Made by a program: the position numbers and the translations under genes | Part shown: positions 23,067 to 31,380 of the stretch, one piece after another | Numbering within the stretch: the first letter of the stretch is position 1 | Layout: the number at the start of each line of letters is the position of its first letter | From: an uncultured Clostridia bacterium | GTDB lineage: Bacteria; Bacillota; Clostridia; Oscillospirales; Acutalibacteraceae | Direction: 5' to 3' | Length of the DNA: 64,000 nucleotides | Assembly: GCA_937892115.1 (NCBI GenBank) | Contig: CALAUI010000019.1 | Span: 124,001 to 188,000, forward strand | Notes under the pieces: model-generated | What the model saw: only the letters and a program-made list of their open reading frames with translations | Databases searched by the model: none | Told to the model about the DNA's origin: nothing

Positions 23067-24698
23067 ATGTTCAACAAAATAATCGCTCTGCTTATGTCCG
23101 CTCTTTCGGCGACAGGTCTTTTCTTTTTCGATATGACGGATAACTATACCTTCAAAATCGATACATCCGATTTGGGCGAAGCCATCGGGAATAAGGCAAG
23201 CAACGTAAATCTCTGGGAAATGGGTCAGCACTACTACGGTGACGATTCAAGCGAAAAGGATAATATTTACGACTTCGTTGAATACGTTCAGTTGATGCAG
23301 TGCACCGGCGGAAATTCCGTAAGGGACCTTCTCAAAAATCCCGATGACCGAACGGTGCTTGACGATTACGATTTCACAAAGCTGATAAAAAACTGTCACG
23401 GCATACTCAGAGTGGGCGCAAAGCCCTGCCTCAAGATAGGAAACGTGCCTGCAAAATACTCGGCTGATGCTTATTCAATCGGCTTTGACGTAAATGTACT
23501 TCCTCCGGACGACTATGACGTATATTACGATTACATCAAGGCGATGGCCCAGGCACTGGTAGACGAATTCGGCAGGGACGAGGTACTCTCATGGCACTTC
23601 ATCTGCTTTACGGAATATGAAAACTACGACTGGTTCAAGTGCGATACTCCCGAAGAAACCGCAGAGGCGACCTGCAAAATGTATGATTACATCGTGGATG
23701 CTCTGCAGACGGTGATCGGTGAAAACGTCTACGTGGGCGCACATTCAATGACCGTCACCGAAGGCGGCTGGGACGAAGGGCTTTTCATTAAGCACTGCGC
23801 TCAGGGAACGAATTACAAAACGGGTAAAACAGGCACGAGGATATGCTGTCTTTCCGCTTCATACTATGAAAATGAGCCGGGTGTCGTAGGTAAAAGGAAA
23901 ACTCTTGCCGAGACTATCGGTTACCTTCAGAAATGTGCAGAGAAATACGGACTTGAAAACGTGGATTTCGGCATTGACGAGGGCAGAGTTCTCTCCGGCA
24001 ACACAAGCGGATTCAACAAAGGCGACCTGGTTTCAAGGACCGTCGGCTACACCTGGCAGGCAGCTTATGACGCACGGATATACGGTACGCTCATTGACAT
24101 AGGCGGCTCATATCTTTCAAGCTGGGATTATAAATCCGACGGTCTGAACAGCGGTGTGCCCACCGTAAGCTATCACGTTGCAAAGCTCATTTCCGGATTT
24201 GCTTCTTCGCTGAAGGCAAAGGTAAAAAAGGTATTGTCCGGTCTTATTTTCAAGGCGGAGGTCAACACTTACGCGGGATTTGACAAGGATGAAAACACGC
24301 TTCATATAATGGCATACAATTACAAAAACCAACTTGATTACTCACGAAAGGCAGACCTGAAGCTGAAAATAAAAGTCCCGCAGTTTGATGACGGAGAGGT
24401 TACCGTCACAAAATATCTGATAAACGACGACTGCAATTTCTTTGACGAATGGATGCAGGACAGAAAAGACAACAATCTTACGGACGATTTATTCGGCTGG
24501 TCTCCCGACTGCCCCTGCATAGGCGGTAACGAAACGAAGGGCGACGTGAAAAAGGTATATAACGAAAACAAGGACAGATATTACGAATGCGCCGCGCTGA
24601 CACCCGTTTCGTTTACGGCACAGGTCGTAAACGGAAAGCTTGAAATATGTGAAAGCTTAGGCGGAAACAACGTAGTATTCTATGAGATAACGCAGTAA
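23067..24698 (+). CDS. Exported GH39-like (clan GH-A) glycosidase-related protein
   Basis: The start ATG at 23067 has CAGGAGGT 7 bases upstream; the in-frame ATG at 23007 lacks a site. The protein then has a short signal-like segment, MFNKIIALLMSALSATGLFF. The body (about 40-370) follows the pattern of a TIM-barrel of the GH39 type: a conserved strand LRVGAKPCLKIGN, the helix YDYIKAMAQALVDEFGRDEV, and the strand SWHFICFTEYENYDWF. There the usual N-E-P acid/base motif of GH39 is replaced by T-E-Y-E-N. A second candidate glutamate sits in FGIDEGRVLSG. A beta-sandwich-like end follows. Substrate cannot be inferred, and activity is not assured. Confidence 0.6.
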   Translation: MFNKIIALLMSALSATGLFFFDMTDNYTFKIDTSDLGEAIGNKASNVNLWEMGQHYYGDDSSEKDNIYDFVEYVQLMQCTGGNSVRDLLKNPDDRTVLDDYDFTKLIKNCHGILRVGAKPCLKIGNVPAKYSADAYSIGFDVNVLPPDDYDVYYDYIKAMAQALVDEFGRDEVLSWHFICFTEYENYDWFKCDTPEETAEATCKMYDYIVDALQTVIGENVYVGAHSMTVTEGGWDEGLFIKHCAQGTNYKTGKTGTRICCLSASYYENEPGVVGKRKTLAETIGYLQKCAEKYGLENVDFGIDEGRVLSGNTSGFNKGDLVSRTVGYTWQAAYDARIYGTLIDIGGSYLSSWDYKSDGLNSGVPTVSYHVAKLISGFASSLKAKVKKVLSGLIFKAEVNTYAGFDKDENTLHIMAYNYKNQLDYSRKADLKLKIKVPQFDDGEVTVTKYLINDDCNFFDEWMQDRKDNNLTDDLFGWSPDCPCIGGNETKGDVKKVYNENKDRYYECAALTPVSFTAQVVNGKLEICESLGGNNVVFYEITQ

Positions 24699-24702
24699 AA
24701 AA

Positions 24703-24730
24703 GAGGCACGGCTTTGACCGTGCCTCAATT
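24703..24730. terminator. Bidirectional terminator
   Basis: GAGGCACGG (24703-24711) pairs perfectly with CCGTGCCTC (24718-24726). A and T runs on either side let it act for both convergent genes. Confidence 0.88.
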
Positions 24731-24741
24731 TATTATAAAAT

Positions 24742-25281
24742 TTATGCTTTTCCGAAAAAGTGCTGAACAAAAACAAAGCCCATACCGTCAGCACAGGGTG
24801 CAATACCTACGCCCATATATCCGTAATCGCGATTTATCATATTTTCATAGTGCCCTTCGGAGTTCTTCCAGCCGTCACAGACTTCCTTTGCGGAGGTGTA
24901 GCCCATTGCTATATTTTCTCCCCTGCTTCCGCGAAAACCGTTCAGGTCAAAGACACTTGACCAGGGCTGACCGTTGGGACGCGTATGGGAAAGGACTCCC
25001 TTTGATGCTATTTCCGCCGCCCTGACACACGCCTGCTCCGTAAGCTTCGGGTCAAGAGCAAGGGCAGACAGACCTTTTTCGGCTCTGGCGATATTGGTCT
25101 GTGTCAGCACCTCATAAATCATACTGTCGTAGGTTGAGGCATTTTCCTTTGCTTCGGGCAGATATGCTTCATAGTATCTGTCTCCCTCTTTTTCAAAGCT
25201 GAAAAAAGAGCCCAGATTACCGAAAAAACCGGTCAGGGAAACTATGAGTGACATTATGAATGCCAGTATACTCTTTAGCAT
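24742..25281 (-). CDS. Exported CAP/SCP-domain protein
   Basis: The 179 residues have a signal or anchor helix at 3-22 (SILAFIMSLIVSLTGFFGNL) and a CAP domain from about 55. The family landmarks are present: NIARAEKGLSAL, the histidine in SHTRPNGQPW, RGENIAMGY, and the SEGHYENM motif with a second histidine. They end in YMGVGIAPCADGMGFVFVQHF. Bacterial CAP proteins of this type (YkwD-like) are secreted and their biochemical role is unsettled. It lies downstream of the flavoprotein gene by 10 bases and may be co-transcribed. Confidence 0.9.
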   Translation of the reverse strand: MLKSILAFIMSLIVSLTGFFGNLGSFFSFEKEGDRYYEAYLPEAKENASTYDSMIYEVLTQTNIARAEKGLSALALDPKLTEQACVRAAEIASKGVLSHTRPNGQPWSSVFDLNGFRGSRGENIAMGYTSAKEVCDGWKNSEGHYENMINRDYGYMGVGIAPCADGMGFVFVQHFFGKA

Positions 25282-25291
25282 TTACTTCTCC

Positions 25292-26587
25292 TTACTTATT
25301 GAACAGGCGTTCAAGCTTATATTTCCATTCGTATATTGCGGGGCCGTAATCACGGGGAATCGCGTTTGAGCCGATAACAAATGCCTCAACACCCTTGAGC
25401 AGGTATTCAAGTGCCAGACCCATCAGCTTGCGGGAGGCGACAAGGGCTCTGATTTTTGCAATTATCTCATCCGGCTCAAGACGGGGAATATTGCCGTACA
25501 TAATTGCCGCAATCTCTTCGTCCTTAATCAGTCCGCTGTTCATAAGTGCGGAAATTTCGTCATTATCCGCAGCGAGAAGCGCTCTCTTGACAAAGTCAAT
25601 AAGGCAGCACATCGCACCGATTTTTTTATAATATGTTACGTTATATTTCCACAATGTGTCAATATTTACGCTGCCGTTTTCAATGATGGCATCGGCAAGC
25701 ATCTGACCGGCTCTCACCGCATTGGCTATGCCGTTACCCATAAGGGGAACGGTCATAAATGCACAGTCACCTACGCTTGCATATCCGGGAGCTGTCATTA
25801 TCGGAGCGGGATATCTTACGGGAATGTATATTCTGTGACCGCCTCTGAGAAGAGTGTCGCTGATAAGAGGATTATCGTATTTAAGCTGATTGAATGCACT
25901 TTCGCATTCCTCATCGGTAAAGCCGCCGATTTTACCTATAAGCGTACTGACGGTGCCGTCGGTTTCAAGACCGCACCAGCAGATACCGGGAAGACCGCAG
26001 TAATTGAGATAGTAGCAGTATTTACCGGGGATAACTCCCTCTGCCGGAGTATAATAAGCATGGCGTGTTTCAAATTTTTCGTGAGGAAGCGGCTCCTCGG
26101 TAATACCGAATTTGCCTTTGAAGGATTTTCTGAAGGGAGAATCCATACCGGATGAATCAATTACGAGGTCGGCGTAAATATCCTCTCCGTTTACGACGAT
26201 GCCCTTGACTCTGTCACCCGTAAAAATAAGACGGTCAACGGGAGTGTCAAATCTGATTTCCACGCCTGCCTTTTCGCACTCTTCAACCTGAAGAATACCG
26301 AAGGCCTTTCTCTCTATATTCCATGTCCTTGCCTCCTCGGGCATATCCACCGTGAGAGATGATTCGCAGGAGGGCGAAACGAAGGTGGGAACGGTGCTTT
26401 TTACCGTTCCTTCCGGAAGGGGTACATCAAGGTCGGTAAAGAGTGAGGTTTCCACCACGTCTATCTGGTCATGGCAATGATTCTCACGCGAATCCTTTTC
26501 AAAAATAACGACTCCGTGACCCGCTTTAGCAAGTATTTTTGCGCACTGCATACCGCCCTGTCCGGCACCGATAACGATAATTTTCAC
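25292..26587 (-). CDS. FAD-dependent geranylgeranyl reductase-family oxidoreductase
   Basis: The start is placed at a GTG (complement at 26585-26587), because AGGAGG is 7 bases before it, whereas the upstream ATG touches that site. The protein begins with a Rossmann FAD-binding motif IIVIGAGQGGMQCAK and ends the FAD domain with GDCAFMTVPLMGNGIANAVR, as in the geranylgeranyl reductase/halogenase superfamily. It is 431 residues long. A cysteine- and tyrosine-rich middle (YCYYLNYCGLPGICWCGLE) is notable. The substrate is unknown; lipid double-bond reduction is the family's best-known chemistry. It lies upstream of the CAP gene. Confidence 0.8.
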   Translation of the reverse strand: MKIIVIGAGQGGMQCAKILAKAGHGVVIFEKDSRENHCHDQIDVVETSLFTDLDVPLPEGTVKSTVPTFVSPSCESSLTVDMPEEARTWNIERKAFGILQVEECEKAGVEIRFDTPVDRLIFTGDRVKGIVVNGEDIYADLVIDSSGMDSPFRKSFKGKFGITEEPLPHEKFETRHAYYTPAEGVIPGKYCYYLNYCGLPGICWCGLETDGTVSTLIGKIGGFTDEECESAFNQLKYDNPLISDTLLRGGHRIYIPVRYPAPIMTAPGYASVGDCAFMTVPLMGNGIANAVRAGQMLADAIIENGSVNIDTLWKYNVTYYKKIGAMCCLIDFVKRALLAADNDEISALMNSGLIKDEEIAAIMYGNIPRLEPDEIIAKIRALVASRKLMGLALEYLLKGVEAFVIGSNAIPRDYGPAIYEWKYKLERLFNK

Positions 26588-26678
26588 AGTCATTCCTCCT
26601 ATTCCGTTCTATTATAATAATAATTTGCTTTTTAGTCAATATTAAAAAACTGTCTGTATCCGTTCACTATGTATTTTC

Positions 26679-26707
26679 TTGACATGATTTTGCCGTCGGT
26701 TTATAAT
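26679..26707 (+). promoter_or_regulatory. Sigma-A promoter of the 26763 lipoprotein gene
   Basis: TTGACA (26679-26684) and TATAAT (26702-26707) are both perfect and 17 bases apart. The 5' leader is about 50 bases and contains AAAGG before the ATG. Confidence 0.88.
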
Positions 26708-26762
26708 TGTTGTTAAGGTCTGACGGTGATTTGCAGACGATTAAACGAAAGGATGTTCAAAA

Positions 26763-27911
26763 ATGAAAAAAGCATTATCCGTAATACTCTGCCTCGTACT
26801 TGTACTTTCCCTTGCAGCCTGCGGTGCGGCAAAGGAGGAGGAAAAGGTAAACGAAGCAAAAGCAAGTGCAGTTCTTACCGTTGAAAAGAAAGAACTCAAG
26901 TCAGGCGATACATTGAAAATCAATGTAAAATCAGAGGGCCTGAATTATGAAACGAGTCCCTGGGTGGGCATCGTTCCCGCAGGTGACTACGTAACCGAAT
27001 ATGACATTGACGACGTTGATCTCTGGTATGAATATATTACCGAAGATACACAGGACTTTGAAGTAAATCCCGACGAAATCGGACTTGAAAGCGGCGAATA
27101 TCTCGTTACCGTTGCAGACAGCGATGACAACGAAGCAGGCGGAATTCTTGCCATAGAAACAATCTCATTCACAAAGGATGCCGAGGAAGCCGAAGAAAAG
27201 GACGAAGGTGTTGAAAAGAACTCAGCATATTTTGCGGAAAAGTACGGTCTTAACATCTGCCCCTTCAGCATCAGTGTCAACGGAGAAGAAAAGGATTATC
27301 ATTTCCGTAACGGCGGTGAACTTACAACATGGACATTTACAGAGGAAAATACCGACGGCTGGTATTACTACAATGACCGTGTTATTTCCGCCGACAATAA
27401 ATATGCAATCGGTCCCGAAATAGACAGCTTTTCATCATCCTGCACATACGAAGCACAGCCCTATGACGGTCCCGCTCTCACTCCCGAACAGCAGGCTGAA
27501 ATAAAAGACGGTGTGCTTTACATTCTCAATTCCTATACTCCTTACAGATTAAACTGGGGTGTAGCTCTTGAAAGTGAAACAGAAGAAGACGAAATTGAGT
27601 ATTCCGTAAACGATATTGAAGACGATTTTAATGCAGGCGAAAATATCTGTTTCTATTCCGGATATGATATAAACGGTGACGTCGAATTCAATGCGGAGCT
27701 GCTTATTTTCAATCACGACGGTGATATGTCGGTTTACGGTGCGGAAATGACAGACGATCTGAGAGAAACAGCGGTTGACAGCATTACACTCACCAATCCC
27801 GAAAGCGAAGCACCCTCAGGCACATTCAGCATTGCAGAGCCCGGAAGATACGACATCGTACTTACATACGACGGTTTTATTGCCGGTTATGTTGTAATCA
27901 CCATTGAATAA
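26763..27911 (+). CDS. Acidic lipoprotein of unknown function
   Basis: The 382 residues begin with a clean lipoprotein signal, MKKALSVILCLVLVLSLAAC, with the lipid-bearing Cys at residue 20. A Glu/Lys linker follows. Residues about 37-140 look like an Ig-type or bacterial surface domain, and further acidic beta-rich segments follow, including FSISVNGEEKDYHF and a last sandwich-like portion (LTNPESEAPSGTFSIAEPGR). No enzyme motif is visible. It is strongly acidic and has a perfect promoter, so it may be well expressed. The next gene follows after 17 bases. Confidence 0.85.
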   Translation: MKKALSVILCLVLVLSLAACGAAKEEEKVNEAKASAVLTVEKKELKSGDTLKINVKSEGLNYETSPWVGIVPAGDYVTEYDIDDVDLWYEYITEDTQDFEVNPDEIGLESGEYLVTVADSDDNEAGGILAIETISFTKDAEEAEEKDEGVEKNSAYFAEKYGLNICPFSISVNGEEKDYHFRNGGELTTWTFTEENTDGWYYYNDRVISADNKYAIGPEIDSFSSSCTYEAQPYDGPALTPEQQAEIKDGVLYILNSYTPYRLNWGVALESETEEDEIEYSVNDIEDDFNAGENICFYSGYDINGDVEFNAELLIFNHDGDMSVYGAEMTDDLRETAVDSITLTNPESEAPSGTFSIAEPGRYDIVLTYDGFIAGYVVITIE

Positions 27912-27928
27912 GTATCGGAGGACACTTT

Positions 27929-28201
27929 ATGTTTCTGAAATTCACAAAAGCATTCGGTCAGCCCGGCTGCGTAGCTCTTTATGCGGTGTTTTCGGCACTG
28001 GCAGTTAAAATAACCGTAATCCCCCTGATATTGCTGCTGGTAATGCACTTTACCGAATATCTGATTATAGGACATAAGGTTGCCAAAGAAAACGGGTTGG
28101 GAATTGCAGAAGGATTCCTGAAATGTATGTCCTTCGGCTTTACCTGGTGGCTGCCGATAAAAAAAGAATCAGAAAACACATCAGAGGATAAAGCGAACTG
28201 A
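27929..28201 (+). CDS. Small two-helix membrane protein
   Basis: The 90 residues carry two hydrophobic helices, at about 13-25 and 28-45 (CVALYAVFSALAVKITVIPLI), then a shorter one containing CMSFGFTWWLP. The tail is charged. CGGAGG lies 9 bases before the ATG. It follows the lipoprotein gene closely and ends at a terminator, so the two form a unit. The tryptophan-containing end, GFTWWLPIKK, recalls small membrane proteins of the DUF4870 or YfjF type, but no family can be assigned with confidence. Confidence 0.78.
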   Translation: MFLKFTKAFGQPGCVALYAVFSALAVKITVIPLILLLVMHFTEYLIIGHKVAKENGLGIAEGFLKCMSFGFTWWLPIKKESENTSEDKAN

Positions 28202-28206
28202 ATAAC

Positions 28207-28247
28207 GGAGAGTGTGCCCTAAAAGGTACACTCTCCTATTTTTATTT
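28207..28247 (+). terminator. Terminator after the lipoprotein unit
   Basis: GGAGAGTGTGCC (28207-28218) pairs with GGTACACTCTCC (28225-28236), one mismatch, followed by TATTTTTATTT. Confidence 0.88.
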
Positions 28248-28257
28248 CATTATAAGA

Positions 28258-28286
28258 TTGATTTTTCCATCTGCGTAATATATAAT
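28258..28286 (+). promoter_or_regulatory. Promoter of the glycan-use genes
   Basis: TTGATT (28258-28263) and a perfect TATAAT (28281-28286) are 17 bases apart. The roughly 70-base leader has a small CGGTC/GACCG hairpin at about 28300-28314. No catabolite-control cre site was found. Confidence 0.72.
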
Positions 28287-28357
28287 AATTTTGTATGCGG
28301 TCGGAAAGACCGTAATACTGTGTAAAGCACAATTTTAATCTGAAATCAGGCATTGAA

Positions 28358-29572
28358 ATGACAGACACAAAAAAAGAAAACAGAATCGTATTTATCTGCT
28401 GGCTTGCTTATATGGTAGCATATATCGGCAGACTGAATTTCTCGGCATCCATAGTGGCAATCATCAGCGATACGGGGCTTACCAAAGCCGCGGTAGGTAT
28501 CGTCACCACCTTCTTTTTCTTTGCCTACGGAATAGGGCAGCTGGTCAACGGCATACTTTCAAAGCACTATAACGGCAGGATAATGGTGTTTATTTCCCTG
28601 ATGATTTCATCCGTGCTGAATTTTGCAATTCCAATGTGCGGAAACAACGTATCCGTAATGAAATATATATGGCTTCTCAACGGTGCGGTGCAGTCAATTC
28701 TCTGGTGTACCCTCATCAAGACCATTTCCGAATTTGTTTCGGATAAGGGAATGCCCAGAGCAATATTCGTAATGAGCACCACCAATACCGTAGGCACTTT
28801 TGCGGTTTACGGCATGTCGGCATTTTTTGTAAGATTCGCATCCTGGCGAATCACCTTCTTTGTGGCTTCGGGTCTGCTGGTAATTACCGCAATAGTATGG
28901 TTTATCGGTTACGGCAACGAAAAGCCGCCCATCGTCCTCAAAAAAGATCTGGAGGAAAAATCGTCTGTCAGACACAGCGGAGTAATGATTGCCTGCATAG
29001 CCATGATATGCCTTGCCGGCATTGCAAACGGCTTTATCAAGGACGGCGTAAACACCTGGGTACCCAGCGTACTGAACGAGGAATTCGGCGTAACGGAATC
29101 CCTTTCAATACTGCTTACGTTCCTGCTTCCTCTCATGTCAACCCTCAGCGCGGGTCTGATAAGAAAAATCCACGAAACCGTAAAATCACATTCTCTCATG
29201 AATACGATGCTTTACGGTGTTACCGCATTACTCTGCGGCGGAATAATCTTTTTCTTCGGAAAAGGAAACGTGGTATTCATTATGGTATGCTTCATAATGA
29301 CCTCTGCGGTAATGGCAATGGTAAACAACGTAATTACGAGTATGTTCCCTCTGGACAGAAGAAAGCTTATGGGCTCCGGCTTTGCGGCAGGTCTGCTCAA
29401 CACCTTCTGCTACGTGGGCAGTACGATAACATCATATACCCTCGGCGCAGTTGCGGATAAGAGGGGCTGGAACACCGTATTCATTATAATGCTCTGTGTC
29501 AGCATAGCGGCGTTTGCCGTTTCCGCTGTGGGCAGTATATTTGACAGAAAAGTTAACCGTATAACCGAATAA
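28358..29572 (+). CDS. Major facilitator superfamily transporter (OPA-like)
   Basis: The 404 residues form about 12 membrane helices. The N-terminus MVAYIGRLNFSASIVAII with the loop TGLTKAAVGIVTTFFFFAYG resembles the organophosphate:phosphate antiporter (GlpT/UhpT) subfamily. The rest has the usual central charged loop near residue 195-210 (GNEKPPIVLKKDLEEKSS). Substrate is not evident from the sequence. Being first in a run with an unknown protein and a GH38 mannosidase suggests import of a sugar, sugar phosphate or glycan fragment. Confidence 0.85.
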   Translation: MTDTKKENRIVFICWLAYMVAYIGRLNFSASIVAIISDTGLTKAAVGIVTTFFFFAYGIGQLVNGILSKHYNGRIMVFISLMISSVLNFAIPMCGNNVSVMKYIWLLNGAVQSILWCTLIKTISEFVSDKGMPRAIFVMSTTNTVGTFAVYGMSAFFVRFASWRITFFVASGLLVITAIVWFIGYGNEKPPIVLKKDLEEKSSVRHSGVMIACIAMICLAGIANGFIKDGVNTWVPSVLNEEFGVTESLSILLTFLLPLMSTLSAGLIRKIHETVKSHSLMNTMLYGVTALLCGGIIFFFGKGNVVFIMVCFIMTSAVMAMVNNVITSMFPLDRRKLMGSGFAAGLLNTFCYVGSTITSYTLGAVADKRGWNTVFIIMLCVSIAAFAVSAVGSIFDRKVNRITE

Positions 29573-29590
29573 ATGAAAGGCGACCTTAAA

Positions 29591-31378
29591 ATGAAAAACA
29601 AAATTATTCTCACCTCTCACCCCATGCGTAAATGCACGATTTTCCCCGAAGGAAGTCCCGAAATTCCCGCCGGACTTTTTACCGTAAAAAACGAAAAGCC
29701 CGATTTCACAGGTTTTCCCTATCCCCTTCCCAATGCCAAAAAGGATTACACAATCCGGGCAGACGGTGACGGAGTAATCTGGTACGGCTCGTCAAAGGGT
29801 GTTACAAGATACGACCCCGATGCGGAATATGATTTTGACAAGGTGTCATACTTTGCCGCAGACAGAGATTTGCCCGACAATAACGTAAAGGCAATCCTTC
29901 CCGTCGGCAGAAATGCATGGGTGCTTACCCAAAGCGGTGCGGCTTTTATTGAAGAGGTCACCTTAACGGGCAAGCAGGTCAGCGATATCCTTCTTAAAGA
30001 AACCCTTGATATTGTTGACCGCAGAGGTATGGTCAGCCAGAGACAGCTTAAGAAGGCAAGAGACCTTTCCTCAAAGTTCCCCTTTGCACATTCCGATAAC
30101 GACGGCGGATTTACCGCCTGCTTCGATATGGGTGAAATATTCAGATATGCCGTTCTCAAGAGAGAAAAGGGCATTGACGACCCCGAAACGGTTGAAGCAA
30201 AAAAGGTTGCCGTAAAAGCCCTTGAGGCATGCCTGCTTCTTTGCCATATTCACGGCAGAGGCGACGGCTTCGTTGCAAGAACATACGTAACGACCTCGGA
30301 GGAAACACCGGATGACGGTATTTTCTTCAAGAGAAACGGCGACAAAGCTGTCTGTGTTGATACGTCTGCCGCAAGGCAGAGAGGTGTTGTGGGCTATGAG
30401 ATAAGCTGCTCCGCTCCCATTCCCGAACGTCTGCGTCATCTGCTTACGGATTACGGCTTCACCGAGGATGACGTTATCTACAAGGCAGACACAAGCTCCG
30501 ACGAAATCACACTGCAGATGCTTAACTTCCTCTTTGCGCATTGGTATCTTACCTGCGACGACAAAGAGCTTGACGAAATCATAAAGCAGACCGTCAAGGG
30601 CATCGTTGACCATATCATTGACCATAAATTCGTTCTTGCCGACTATTCGGGTGAAAGCACGACCTGGGCAAAATGGAACGAAGAATATTTCATGACGGTA
30701 GACGGCTATGTTGACGGAGCACTCAACTCCGCAGAGCTTCTCTTTTACCTCAAGGCCGTAATGGAGATTACGGGTGAAGAGGGCAGATATCTTGAAACCT
30801 ACAATTATCTCATCAACGAAAAGGGATATGCAGATCTTACCGAAAAGCACTGGGACAGAGCGTTCCAGATAAACTTCGTTGAAGATATAAATCTGTATGA
30901 ATCTATCATGTACGGTGACCACATGCTCTGTTCCGCTTCCTTTGCAGGTCTCGGTATGCTGGAAAAAGACCCCGTTCTGCTCGAAAAATACAGACGCGGC
31001 TACAAGGCATGGTGGAGCACCTCTCTTGAAAGAGAGCATAATCCCGGCTACGATTTCCTCTACCTTCTGGGCTGTCCCGACGAAGAAATCAACTGTGACA
31101 GAGCAAAGGAATGGTTTTACAGATCAAATCTCAGCCGTCTCGCTTCCGGTGTTTCCCTTGTCGGCAGACACGATATCCCCGTCAGGGAATACTCTCCCCG
31201 GTATAAGCAGACAAGCGTTCTTCTGCCTCCCGACGAAAGATTCATTTCAAAGTATGACCGCGATTCTCTTGAATACAAGAATGAGGACAGCGGCGGAATG
31301 ATGTACGTTGAGGGCTGCTATCCCTTCAACTTTGCATACTGGCTCGGCAGACTTTACGGATTTATCGAAGGAGAATAA
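29591..31378 (+). CDS. Unknown 595-residue protein, possible propeller segment plus helical domain
   Basis: ATG 29591 is preferred over 29573, since AAAGG lies 10 bases before it and the earlier ATG directly follows the transporter stop. The early part contains ADGDGVIWYGSSKGVTRYDP near residues 52-71, which resembles a two-component-regulator propeller blade. From about residue 130 the protein is mostly helical with many Trp, Tyr, Glu and Asp, as in alpha/alpha-barrel glycan enzymes or carbohydrate epimerases. One helical stretch reads FLFAHWYLTCDDKELDEI. It has no signal peptide, so it is cytoplasmic. It lies 2 bases before a GH38 gene, so a role in glycan breakdown is likely but unproven. 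Confidence 0.8.
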   Translation: MKNKIILTSHPMRKCTIFPEGSPEIPAGLFTVKNEKPDFTGFPYPLPNAKKDYTIRADGDGVIWYGSSKGVTRYDPDAEYDFDKVSYFAADRDLPDNNVKAILPVGRNAWVLTQSGAAFIEEVTLTGKQVSDILLKETLDIVDRRGMVSQRQLKKARDLSSKFPFAHSDNDGGFTACFDMGEIFRYAVLKREKGIDDPETVEAKKVAVKALEACLLLCHIHGRGDGFVARTYVTTSEETPDDGIFFKRNGDKAVCVDTSAARQRGVVGYEISCSAPIPERLRHLLTDYGFTEDDVIYKADTSSDEITLQMLNFLFAHWYLTCDDKELDEIIKQTVKGIVDHIIDHKFVLADYSGESTTWAKWNEEYFMTVDGYVDGALNSAELLFYLKAVMEITGEEGRYLETYNYLINEKGYADLTEKHWDRAFQINFVEDINLYESIMYGDHMLCSASFAGLGMLEKDPVLLEKYRRGYKAWWSTSLEREHNPGYDFLYLLGCPDEEINCDRAKEWFYRSNLSRLASGVSLVGRHDIPVREYSPRYKQTSVLLPPDERFISKYDRDSLEYKNEDSGGMMYVEGCYPFNFAYWLGRLYGFIEGE

Positions 31379-31380
31379 TC

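Noticed and set aside
30071..31039. 322-codon minus-strand frame inside the unknown 595-residue gene
   Set aside because: The plus-strand frame continues tightly into the GH38 gene with a good start site. The minus frame lacks both and its product looks cysteine-rich and random.
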